Shown here in pieces: positions 22,858 to 64,000 of a stretch of 64,000 nucleotides of DNA (its first letter is position 1; the number at the start of each line of letters is the position of its first letter). Both the position numbers and the translations under genes were made by a program. The stretch is from Icerya purchasi (Eukaryota; Arthropoda; Insecta; Hemiptera; Monophlebidae), in assembly GCA_039619475.1 (NCBI GenBank), contig CM077115.1, positions 492,983,352 to 493,047,351 on the forward strand, in the 5' to 3' direction. The notes beneath the pieces are model-generated. The model was not told the origin of the DNA, did no database searches, and worked only from the letters and a program-made list of their open reading frames with translations.

Positions 22858-23130
22858 TATATATATATAAAACTCAGCCATTTTGGTCGCGCAAGGGGCT
22901 ATGCCCCTTGACCCCTCTCTCTTGCTTATATTTCTGTCTCTTTTTCTTTTATACTTTGTATAAAATGATCAAAATTTACAATATAATTCTAAATCGGTAC
23001 ATATGAACATAATAACATAATCACAAAAATCTTATAAAATATAACAAACGTTGCATAAAATTGGGACATTTTTTCTAATGGGGGGTGGCCTAAGTATTAC
23101 GTTGTAATTAATATATGTGCGCGCGTTTGT
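22858..23130 (-). repeat. Microsatellite-ended dispersed repeat, copy 1
   Basis: In reverse complement this matches blocks of the 48.1-48.65 kb repeat: AATTACAACGTAATACTTAG, CATTAGAAAAAATGTCCCAA, TTATAAGATTTTTGTGATTA, GAGACAG and GAGGGGTCAA. Near its end lies a perfect 8-bp stem with a 3-base loop (22892-22910, CAAGGGGC/GCCCCTTG). A TA tract follows. The layout recalls short Helentron/INE-1-like elements, but that is inference. Confidence 0.6.
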
Positions 23131-24558
23131 GCACACATGAATTGGACAGAATTTTGTAACGTGACTAAGGTTGAGCACGATACACTTGGGAAAATTGGGC
23201 CTATAAGTTTTATAATAATTTAAGAAAATGTTTAATGTTGACACTTTTAATAAATCGCATAAAAAAAGAATAATAGTGAGCCCTTTTTCGTCATAGTGAT
23301 TGGGTTGAATGATTTATCAAAAAGGCCATAAGTAAAATCAGTAAGTAAGATTCCAAGTTATTTTTTAATCAACTATTATTACGAGTATAACGAAATAAAT
23401 TTGTTTTGAAAAAAATGTATATAATTGTACGGAGACGTTACTGTTATTATATTTATCACTATAAAGAGAAGTTGTAAACATGTGAAATTTTACAGAGAAT
23501 TCAGTATTTTCGATATTTTTCAAACAATTTTTACATTATTAAAAGATTATTTCAAATGAAATACACAAAGAAAAAAAAAATGGCGTCAAGAAAATATCTG
23601 TTAATAAATAACAATAAACAGTAAAGTTAGCCAAATTGGAAAATGTTCAAAACATTTTAACTGATTTGCTTTTGAATTTACAATTATTCTGTCATTAATT
23701 TTTAAATAACTTAAGTTATAAATATAGGAAATAGAATAAATAATTCCTACAATCTTCATTATAACTGGGGTTTACTATTGGCTACAGCTGTTGAAAAGAT
23801 TTCTCTTAATAATTCTGTTTCTTTATATTTCATAGCGTATTGTGTGCGGTGTTAAACCTTGTATTCTATTTATGTAGATTTTAATTCATTATTAGACAGT
23901 AAAACAGCAGTAAAAATACGCGAATAATATTGCGATTAAAAAACTGAAAGCTTTTCCGAAAAGAAAATGTCTCTAGGTCAATATAAAAAGTAGTCGATTG
24001 GAGAATTTTATTGTAAAACAATGAAAAAATTAAAGTATCTAAAAAAATTATATACTGATTTGTAGGATTTTTTATTATTATGAACGATGGCACAATTTCG
24101 ATTAAATTATTTGTATAAATTCTAATGATTAAGAAATTTTAAATTTTTGGCCGGAGTAATCAGAATAGAACAAAAAAAAATTGGAAATTATGTTTATCGA
24201 CTCTGACCATTTTCCGTTAAAGGCAATAGAGGATTTTTGGTGGTTTTTAATTCATTTCTGCGGGGAGATGCGATTCGAGATTTACTCAGAATTGAATTTT
24301 TTGTTTCTGAAATAGTTTCTAAATTTTACATTTAATGTGTGTTTTTCATACCTGCTTCGGTATAAACAATTCTCATAGATTACATTGTCCTCTTTAACGA
24401 GTAATGCACATTTGTGTGATCATTAAATAGAGAAAGTTATAAATTTGATGTTTTCTGATAATTGTGATGAGGAATGAAGTATTATTTATCAATGGACATC
24501 TTCATGTATAATTTATATTATTTATTATGTATTATTTCTTCCTGTAAACGTTTGTTTC
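23131..24558. other. Intergenic, no gene recognised
   Basis: AT-rich with no coding signal. The minus-strand open frame at 23881-24093 has no recognisable motif. Confidence 0.45.
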
Positions 24559-24941
24559 ACTGATATTATAAGTTATGTATTTTTAAACCTTAAATTACGT
24601 TACAAAGTTATAGTTTTAAATATTACTCGGACACAAAGTACCTTTTAATTCGTTAAAACATACAACATTTATTTATATTAAATTATTACTTAAAATAAAA
24701 GTTACAGACATTATTATTCACAAAAAATATATATAAAAATCCGGAAACCGGTAGGACGGATTTTTATATATATTTTTTGTGAATAATAATGTCTGTAACT
24801 TTTATTTTAAGTAATAATTTAATATAAATAAATGTTGTATGTTTTAACGAATTAAAAGGTACTTTGTGTCCGAGTAATATTTAAAACTATAACTTTGTAA
24901 CGTAATTTAAGGTTTAAAAATACATAACTTATAATATCAGT
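24559..24941. repeat. Perfect long palindrome, 185-bp arms, 13-bp spacer
   Basis: The left arm (24559-24743) and right arm (24757-24941) read as exact reverse complements along their whole length when I compare them base by base. The spacer is 24744-24756 (GAAACCGGTAGGA). Transcribed, it would form a very long hairpin. No coding frame is apparent. The flanks carry a short direct similarity (TATAATTTATATT at about 24509 and 24941). It may be a recent fold-back event, a hairpin RNA locus, or an assembly/library artefact. Confidence 0.9.
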
Positions 24942-24959
24942 ATAATTTATATTGTTTAT

Positions 24960-26460
24960 TTTCAAAGCTTTTTAATTAAAAGTTGTTTTAGTAAGCACAT
25001 AATTTCTTCCGATACAATTAGGTAACGAAGATGAGCAAATAATAATATTTGAATATTTACGCAAAATGCGATTACAAGTAATAATGCGGATATAACTTTT
25101 AATTAATTAATATGGTTTATGGTGAAATTTTGATAAAATTGGTACAATTTGATTTTTCGAGCCAAGAAAAAACATCAGTGTACATGAAAACATTAAACAC
25201 CATATCCGTTTTAGGGGGTCGGGAGTTGTTGCTTTTTACAGTACGTTATATTTCTTATTCATTTATTTTGTGGAAAAATTCGTAAAATTATTATAGGCAT
25301 ACACATTATTTTGTTGAAATTAGAAACCCCCCTACACCGAATTTAATAGTCTTTTAAGATTTTCCATTTAGAAAAATGCTCGCTGAAGTATTTCTTATTA
25401 GTTTTGTTCAAAGCAGTTTTTTTTTTTTTCTTCTTTTAAATTACCAAATTATTCATTTATTCGTTTAGTCTAAAATACGTTCGACATGAAAATGTTAACC
25501 AATAATAAAAAGATTTTCTAAAATTCAATCAAAACTAGATGAGCAGAAATTTTTTAATCACTAAATTTGTTTGGGCAATAAAGTTTAATAGCAATGAAAA
25601 CTTCTTTGTATATTTATTATCCGGCTTACTCTTTCCTTATTAAATTATATTTTTTATAATCCCCTCGCCCCAATTATTGTTAAATTTTAAGTTGAAAAAA
25701 AATAGAATATAAAACAATAAAAAAGAGATAAAAGTAGCATTAATTAATATGTATTAAAAAAATATTAAAACTATATTTATATTTTCTGCTCGCTTGATTC
25801 GTTTGTTGTATTTTTAAATTTTTAATATTTAAATATTTTTTTGGTAAATTACAACTTTGAAAATTTTTGCCACGACTTTGTTTATTGTTTTATTTTCAAA
25901 TACTTTAAGCAGTCATTTATAGAAGTTAGCAGTTTGAATGCTAGTTATTTTACGTTTTTAATTTATTTTTCATACGCGAATACTACAAATATTATTTCGA
26001 ATCAGAATACGTTGAAAACAGTTGACAGGAAATTTAAAAAAAATTAATGAATTTAACTAATTATTGATGGATAAAACGGAATTTATTTCGGACGGTAAAA
26101 AAAACTAGTCCAAACTATAAAAAAATGGTTTTAAGTTAAAACTAATTTCATTTAAGACAGATTGCATCATCGTAATTAATTGCAAAATGTTCACTTTTAC
26201 AAGAATAAAAAAAATTTACAAGATTATGATCAGTTGGAGGATTCAAATAAGAGATCAAGGAAGATGAAAATGAATTCAATGCTAGTAAAGAATGAATATA
26301 TTCAAAAAAAAAAAGAAAAAGAAAATAAATATATCAACCGCAAATTTTCAAAATTGAACGAAAACCCGACTTAAGTCTAATTTATGTATGTTATGTCTCG
26401 TTACTTATTTTTCTTACTGGTAAATTTAAAAGTAAGCTCAGGTATGAATACAAACTTTGA
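24960..26460. other. Intergenic, no gene recognised
   Basis: AT-rich. The small plus-strand frames at 25841-26047 and 26180-26374 are low-complexity and resemble no family. Confidence 0.45.
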
Positions 26461-26466
26461 TTTATT
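26461..26466 (-). terminator. Candidate polyadenylation signal for the C1orf43 homologue
   Basis: TTTATT on the plus strand is AATAAA on the minus strand, about 350 bases past the stop codon of the gene ending at 26813. Placement is plausible but the hexamer is common in AT-rich DNA. Confidence 0.3.
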
Positions 26467-26812
26467 TTCCAAATTCTTATACAATACTGACTAGATAATT
26501 AAAAAACATATGGTTTTTCAACGTATTATTATAATAATTACAATAAAAAAAGAAATATATATATATATAAATGTATGTATATACACTTAAACTAAAATCT
26601 TGCTCGGTGTATCAGTCTTACAGAGATTATTTTCTTCCGGAGTTATACTTAAAGTCATCTTTGAATTTCTTTTTACCGGTTTACTTGGGCTAAATTTTCG
26701 CGCATTATTGTAAAATTTAATCATTTTCGCCCTAAAACGATATAAAAGATAGTATTATTGATATATCAACGTTTCATGTTTACATTTCACCCGAATGTAC
26801 GTACACAGTTAT

Positions 26813-27051
26813 TCACGAATATTTTTGTACATACCCGTCTATTAGTTTAGCCAGTAACTTGGAATAAAGTTTATAATCTTCTTCAGTAAATTCATTCGGG
26901 TCAAATCTAGCGTGTTCGTATAAATCACAAAATTGATGCACTGTCTTTTGACTAACATTATTAATCGGAACTTCCAGCGCATTCATAAGATACGATCTTA
27001 AATTTTCCGTTGGATTACGTCGATTCTTATCTTGTCTAACTATTTCTTCTT
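26813..27051 (-). CDS. C1orf43 homologue exon 3 (terminal)
   Basis: Acceptor ATTATAG precedes AAGAAGAAATAG. The leading AA completes a codon begun by the G left over from exon 2 (E). It runs through ENLRSYLMNAL to a TAA after LIDGYVQKYS. Confidence 0.87.
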
Positions 27052-30000
27052 CTATAATAATTTTAAAAACACACATGTATTGCTAATATGTGCTCGCGGA
27101 AAAACATTGCGACGAACTCATTGCAGATACACCTTTGTTTTTGAATAAATAAAAATGACGTAAGAAAGAATTCATTAATCTCAAATTATAATTAAATAAT
27201 CAAAGATCACCAATTACTTCCTCGGATAGAAATATCCACATTCACCGTGAAAACAATTTTACTGAATTGGAAGACAGTTCAATCGAGATCTGTATTATAT
27301 GTACATTTACCGTTTTATTTCCGACCTCTTACAATTATGTTATATGATTACACCTGCAATTTACCCATTACTAACTTATGACTTATCAGTGAGTCCGACC
27401 GTTGTTCCTCTGTATACCGAATTCGTGTAAATAATTCTGCATTTACGATTTTTAGATTTACAAAATGTCTGATGATGAGAATTCCGATGCAGACTATTTG
27501 GAGGATTTTAATAATTATTATATGGATGATAGTTACGACGTTGAAAATCACCGAAGTCATATTATTGATGATCCCGAACACTACGAAGTAGACGTTTATT
27601 CAGCGGACATGGTAAACGAACTGTTTGACAATATCGCGTTATCGGTCTCTAAGACTTTACAGATAAGTCCTTATTTGGCGAAAATGCTTCTGTACAAAAA
27701 TGATTGGATAGTAGAGAAGGTAATCTCGCAGTATGAAAATAATAAACCGTACTTCGTACAATTTTACGTGAAGACCTATACCACTCCAACAACACGAAAA
27801 GAATTTACATCTTCGGAGTGCAAATTGATTTGCCCGGTATGTATGAATTTCGTGAAGGTGGAAGAAATGTGCGGCTTAAATTGCGAACATTGGTTTTGTA
27901 AATCATGTTGGATTCTGCACGCTAAAACGAAAATATCGCAAGGCTGTAGCGTCGAAATCTCTTGTATGGACTCGAAGTGCGACGTTTTAGTTTTAGAAGA
28001 TTTCATATTAAGTTTACAGTTAAATTCGCAAACGTTAGCGCAGTATCGCAAGTTCATGTTCCAGAATTTTGTTAAGGTACATCCGTTACTAACATTTTGC
28101 GTCGGCCCAAACTGTAATATAATATTTAAAGTTAGCGAAGTCCTAGCGAAGCGGGTAACATGTTCGAATTGTAACGTTACATTTTGTTTTAAGTGCGGCG
28201 ATAAATATCACGCTCCGACGGAATGCGATACGATAAAGAAGTGGTTAACCAAATGCAAGGACGACAGCGAAACAGCCAATTACTTTATTGCTCATACGAA
28301 GGATTGTCCGCGATGTAGTATCTGCATAGAAAAAAACGGAGGATGCAATCATATGCAGTGTTACAAATGTAAACACGATTTTTGTTGGATGTGTCTCGGT
28401 GATTGGAAATTACACGGTTCCGAATACTACGAATGTTCCCGATATAAGGAAAATCCGGATACTGCTAATGAAACTGCTAAAGCCAGAGCCGCGCTCAAAA
28501 AGTATCTGCATTACTATGAACGTTGGCATAATCACGCGAAAAGTTTAAAACTGGAGGAGCAAACGTTGGAAAAGATAAAATTACGTATACATAAAAAGGT
28601 AATGAATTCAAGTGGAACTTGGATAGACTGGCAGTACCTTTTGGACGCGGCGGCTTTATTAGCTAAATGCAGATACACGTTACAATATACATATCCCTTC
28701 GCTTTCTACATGAAACAAGAACCGCGGAAAGATCTATTTGAATACCAACAAGCTCAACTGGAGGCTGAAATAGAGAATTTGTCGTGGAAAATTGAAAGGG
28801 CCGAAACAACTGATAGAGGCGATTTAGAAAATCAAATGTATATAGCAGAAAAAAGAAGAAAAATGTTGTTAAGAGACTTTTTAAAGCCGTAATTACTTCC
28901 TCGCCTTCTGTGAATCGTAATGAAATTGTTACTATTTTACATGTTAACAAAGTTGGATGCCTCAGATGTGCTTCTTTTTCTTTCTTTCTTTTCCTTTTTT
29001 TTCTTTTTGTAGCAAAATTACTATTCTGAGAAAAAATCGAATTTAATGTTTTAGTACATTTATCCATTATTAGTAATTACTGTTACAAGTGTTTTTCGCT
29101 TTCACTACACTATTAAACATATTATTGTAAATATTTTTTTTATTATTCGGCTTTACGATTTAATTTTTTCCTTGTAACATTCTTAATGTAAATATACATT
29201 TATAACGCGATCGCACGAAATTTTGCGTTATCGAGTAATTGTATAAACTATATTTTTAAGTTTTAGAAATACGAATATAATTTTATATTTTTTATTTTTA
29301 ATATGTAATGTATGTTTGTAGTAAACAAAAAATATATGTGTTAGAAAAATTATAAGTTTTTAATTATTTCAAAAAAAGAATCAAAAGGAAGACATATTAT
29401 AGAACAAAAAAACCTTCGTAATTAGGAAAACAATTATCACACTAAAAAAAACATCTGAATAAATGATCGTGATGTCTACACGTTGCTTCGTATTTATGAA
29501 AAGTCCATATTATAACATTTTGAATAATTTTTATTCTTTATTCGGTTACTTTAAAAAAATCAGCAATGTTCGTTTCTCATTTATCATTATGCAACAATTC
29601 TCATTTGCTGAAACCCGATTAGGTAATGTGATTCTATTACATTTCTTTTTGTCTTCTCCTTTTAATATTTTAAATTTTAGTCTTTCATTGTGACATTAAA
29701 TAAGTCTTTTTTTTTTTAGATGCCCCTCTTTTTGTTTTGAGCATTGTGTGTTCTCCTTTTCATTTTCAGCCCGGCATTCTTACTCTTGTCGTTATTTCTA
29801 CACAACTTAAACTTAGATGTTGAAATTTTCACGAGTTACAATTAATAATATGCCATTTGCAGCGTACTTATGTAATTGTAATAAATATAAAGTATTTTTA
29901 TGATACTTCACTTACTATACGATATTACACTGTTCACTAATGAAAATACTTTTACATTTGAATAAATTTTATAAACATTTCAATTACTTAAATATATATC

Positions 30001-30888
30001 AATATTGACCTCATTACTATTTCATATTATTAAATAAAAAGTAATGTTTACCTATCATAATTAATCAAAATTGTTCCGCGAGAAACTCATGCACTAAAGT
30101 TCGTTGAATAATTTTCGGAACATGCCCTAGAGTAACGGAAGGTTTTCCAGCAGTTTCCGTTATATTTGTTGAACATATAAAAAGCATAGTATGGCTGATT
30201 CCATACATGATTCACAAGCACAACAATATATTACAACAGACAGCTTTACGTACGGTTTTGGTCATTTTGATTTTTAAAGTTTTTTCGAATGATCTAATTC
30301 AATTATGTATAAAAAATAATAAAAAACATGTATACTAAAATTATATGAAAATCGTTAAAAATCAAAAATTTACAAGGAAACTGTATATACAGAAGAAAAA
30401 AAAAAAAATGAGTACTACGAAAACCGAATGTAAATTAATGAGACATCAATTACCTAGCAGTTTAATTCCATCAATGGTTTTATATCTATAGCCAATGGAT
30501 GATAAATCTTTTTGCTCCGATGTTGCGTTGTTTGAAGAATCGCATAATTTCGGATTATATGCAAGTTTTGGAATGACATCAATACGTCTTTCTATTTCAC
30601 GTCTAAAAGTCTAAATTCATTTCAATTTAGTACAGCTCATATAGTTTGTACGAAATTTTGCTCAATGTACATAATTTTTAAGAATGCAATTTATTCAAAT
30701 TTTTCTATTTAAATTCGAAATTTGAATACCTTTCTAAAATCGTGACCGATCGGTACATGAGGCCCGCGTCTTGATCTTAATGCAAATCTCATAATTTGTC
30801 GTTTAACAAAAATAAATAAAAGTATTAGAATTAATATTCCACCAGCTATAATGATTATAAGAGTAGCCCCCGATAACTTTTCAGCCAT
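26813..30888 (-). CDS. C1orf43 homologue (NICE-3 family membrane protein), whole gene
   Basis: Three exons (30888-30730, 30610-30454, 27051-26813) join in phase to give 184 residues. Residues about 8-28 form one hydrophobic membrane segment, followed by FVKRQIMRFALRSRRGPHVP, which is almost identical to the human C1orf43 juxtamembrane region. Exon 2 aligns in length with the human segment up to KALDAIRTSEI. Exon 3 carries NLRSYLMNAL and a helical tail, matching NFRSYLLDL and following residues. The human protein is longer at the C-terminus. It is an N-terminally anchored membrane protein; in human cells it is linked to Golgi integrity and phagocytosis, but its biochemical role is unclear. Splice sites are GT-AG. 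Intron 2 (27052-30453) contains a whole gene on the other strand. Its start lies 618 bp from the Tnpo1 start. Confidence 0.88.
27465..28892 (+). CDS. ari-2: Ariadne-type RBR E3 ubiquitin ligase, ARIH2/ari-2 orthologue, single exon
   Basis: A complete 475-residue protein with an acidic N-terminus (residues 1-45), a UBA-like helical region (about 50-95), RING1 (C123, C126, C140, H142, C145, C148, C167, C172), IBR (C212, C217, C233, C236, C241, C244, H249, C254), RING2 (C281, C284, C299, C302, C307, C310, H317, C324) and the Ariadne domain (about 335-475). C294 in NGGCNHMQC is the expected catalytic cysteine that accepts ubiquitin from the E2. Stretches such as TWIDWQYL and ENLSWKIERA are nearly identical to human ARIH2, which acts with neddylated CUL5 complexes. 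The length matches the family. There is no intron in the coding region, while mammalian orthologues have many. It lies wholly inside intron 2 of the C1orf43 homologue, on the opposite strand. An AG at 27453-27454 could be a 5' UTR splice acceptor. Confidence 0.95.
   Translation: MSDDENSDADYLEDFNNYYMDDSYDVENHRSHIIDDPEHYEVDVYSADMVNELFDNIALSVSKTLQISPYLAKMLLYKNDWIVEKVISQYENNKPYFVQFYVKTYTTPTTRKEFTSSECKLICPVCMNFVKVEEMCGLNCEHWFCKSCWILHAKTKISQGCSVEISCMDSKCDVLVLEDFILSLQLNSQTLAQYRKFMFQNFVKVHPLLTFCVGPNCNIIFKVSEVLAKRVTCSNCNVTFCFKCGDKYHAPTECDTIKKWLTKCKDDSETANYFIAHTKDCPRCSICIEKNGGCNHMQCYKCKHDFCWMCLGDWKLHGSEYYECSRYKENPDTANETAKARAALKKYLHYYERWHNHAKSLKLEEQTLEKIKLRIHKKVMNSSGTWIDWQYLLDAAALLAKCRYTLQYTYPFAFYMKQEPRKDLFEYQQAQLEAEIENLSWKIERAETTDRGDLENQMYIAEKRRKMLLRDFLKP
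29112..29117 (+). terminator. Candidate poly(A) signal for ari-2
   Basis: ATTAAA lies about 220 bases after the ari-2 stop. An AATAAA at 29458-29463 and another at about 29880 are alternatives. Transcript 3' ends would decide. Confidence 0.3.
30454..30610 (-). CDS. C1orf43 homologue exon 2
   Basis: Acceptor TTTAG precedes ACTTTTAGACGTGAA (TFRRE). I chose it over a nearer AG at about 30603 because only this one keeps phase 0. The exon has 157 bases and ends one base into codon 106 at donor GTAATT. Confidence 0.85.
30730..30888 (-). CDS. C1orf43 homologue exon 1
   Basis: Codons 1-53, starting at an ATG complementary to 30886-30888. It encodes the membrane segment and the RRGPHVPIGH motif, and ends in phase 0 at a GT donor (GTATTC). 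Confidence 0.88.
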
Positions 30889-31506
30889 TTCGGATTCTGT
30901 TTATAAATTTCAAGCAATATTTTTAAATGACTTTTCACGTAGACGAGTTAGTTGTTACTTGTATAACCGAAATGTAATGAGAAATATCGAATTAAAAAAA
31001 AATCCATATCGCTTCAAAAAGTTATTGCTTTCGAAAAACAAGAAATTAAAAAATAAAAAAAATTATATAAATTATAAATTATAAATTATTTTACTATTTT
31101 AAAAATTTCAACTTGTTTTAATTTTTAAAACGCATTTGCAATACATTAGCAAAATTTTAATATATGAAATTAACATAAACATATCTAAAATAATTTTTAA
31201 ATAATTTATTTATATTTTTTAGCGTTGAAAATGATTTCTCCCATTATAAATAATAATGTAATTAACGGAATAATTTCTTTTCAAATTTTGTAAAACTGAT
31301 CGGTGTATTTTATCGAATTAGTAACTAGTCATATACAACGTACGATATAATATAACTTTATTGTACTGCACATACTGGATGTATTCCACTCATGTTAAAA
31401 ATTGAACTTGGTGTATAGGGGAATGAAATAATTTTTATTTAGTTCGAATCAGTGATATTTTTAATTTATGTTTTGATGACAGTTTAGAACATTTTATATT
31501 TGAAAC
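30889..31506. promoter_or_regulatory. Divergent intergenic region, likely bidirectional promoter
   Basis: These 618 bp separate the start codons of the C1orf43 homologue (minus) and Tnpo1 (plus), so both 5' UTRs and core promoters must lie here unless a 5' non-coding exon is elsewhere. I see no clear TATA box in a decisive position; the region is AT-rich throughout. The call rests on gene arrangement, not on motifs. Confidence 0.5.
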
Positions 31507-63883
<32,377 letters not shown>

Positions 63884-64000
63884 GTAGGTGTTTTTTTCTG
63901 TTTAATAATATTTACTTAACTTTATTTATTTATTTATTTACCGTTTATTCGTATTATTTACTATTTTTTGTCTATGTGTTAGCAGGTTTTTGTAAAAAAT

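Noticed and set aside
27465..28892. ari-2 as a processed pseudogene
   Set aside because: The frame is intact over 475 codons, all zinc ligands and the catalytic cysteine are present, and no poly(A) tract follows the stop. It may be of retro origin but is not dead by sequence.
30073..30216. This minus-strand frame as a third coding exon of the C1orf43 homologue
   Set aside because: Exon 2 (ending one base into a codon) joins directly to 27051 in phase, and the joined protein matches the human spacing, leaving no place for another 30 or more residues.

Overview
The window looks like arthropod, most likely insect, nuclear DNA. It is strongly AT-rich, has GT-AG introns from under 200 bp to over 9 kb, and carries many decayed mariner/Tc1, hAT, jockey-type and other non-LTR elements plus tRNA-derived SINEs. 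The gene set suits a hemipteran or another insect with a TE-rich genome, but the sequence alone does not fix the species.

Layout. Positions 1-26.4 kb are gene-poor and full of transposon fragments: SINEs, a tandem array with a unit of about 282 bp (6.7-8.2 kb), a nested stack of transposons (9.3-13.8 kb), a Tc1/mariner copy (19.4-20.6 kb), a mariner inside a TA microsatellite (21.6-22.9 kb), and a perfect 185-bp-arm palindrome (24.56-24.94 kb). From 26.8 to 30.9 kb lies, on the minus strand, a three-exon homologue of human C1orf43 (NICE-3 family). Its second intron contains a complete, intronless, plus-strand Ariadne-type RBR E3 ubiquitin ligase closest to ARIH2/ari-2 (475 aa). From 31.5 kb to the right edge runs Transportin-1 (Tnpo1, karyopherin beta-2) on the plus strand. 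I could trace fifteen exons with consistent phases, about 747 codons, and the last roughly 145 codons lie beyond the window.

C1orf43 and Tnpo1 are divergent, with their start codons 618 bp apart, so a shared promoter region is likely. Tnpo1 introns hold most of the remaining transposons. Intron 6 carries a partial mauritiana-like mariner, a hairpin MITE, a minus-strand APE/RT non-LTR element, a possible LTR and a jockey tail. Introns 7 and 9 hold MITE-like and unidentified repeats, and intron 10 a possible TIR element. Intron 13 holds a long, broken, antisense non-LTR element with ORF1, endonuclease and RT remnants.

The three host genes act in different processes: nuclear import of PY-NLS cargo (Tnpo1), ubiquitin ligation alongside cullin-RING ligases (ari-2), and a membrane protein linked to Golgi/phagosome function in human cells (C1orf43). 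Their shared interest here is architectural: a divergent pair plus a nested, oppositely transcribed gene. I found no CRISPR array, rRNA or convincing functional tRNA gene, and no clearly new biochemical system. The most unusual objects are the perfect palindrome, the tandem array with an inverted left end, and the nested gene arrangement.
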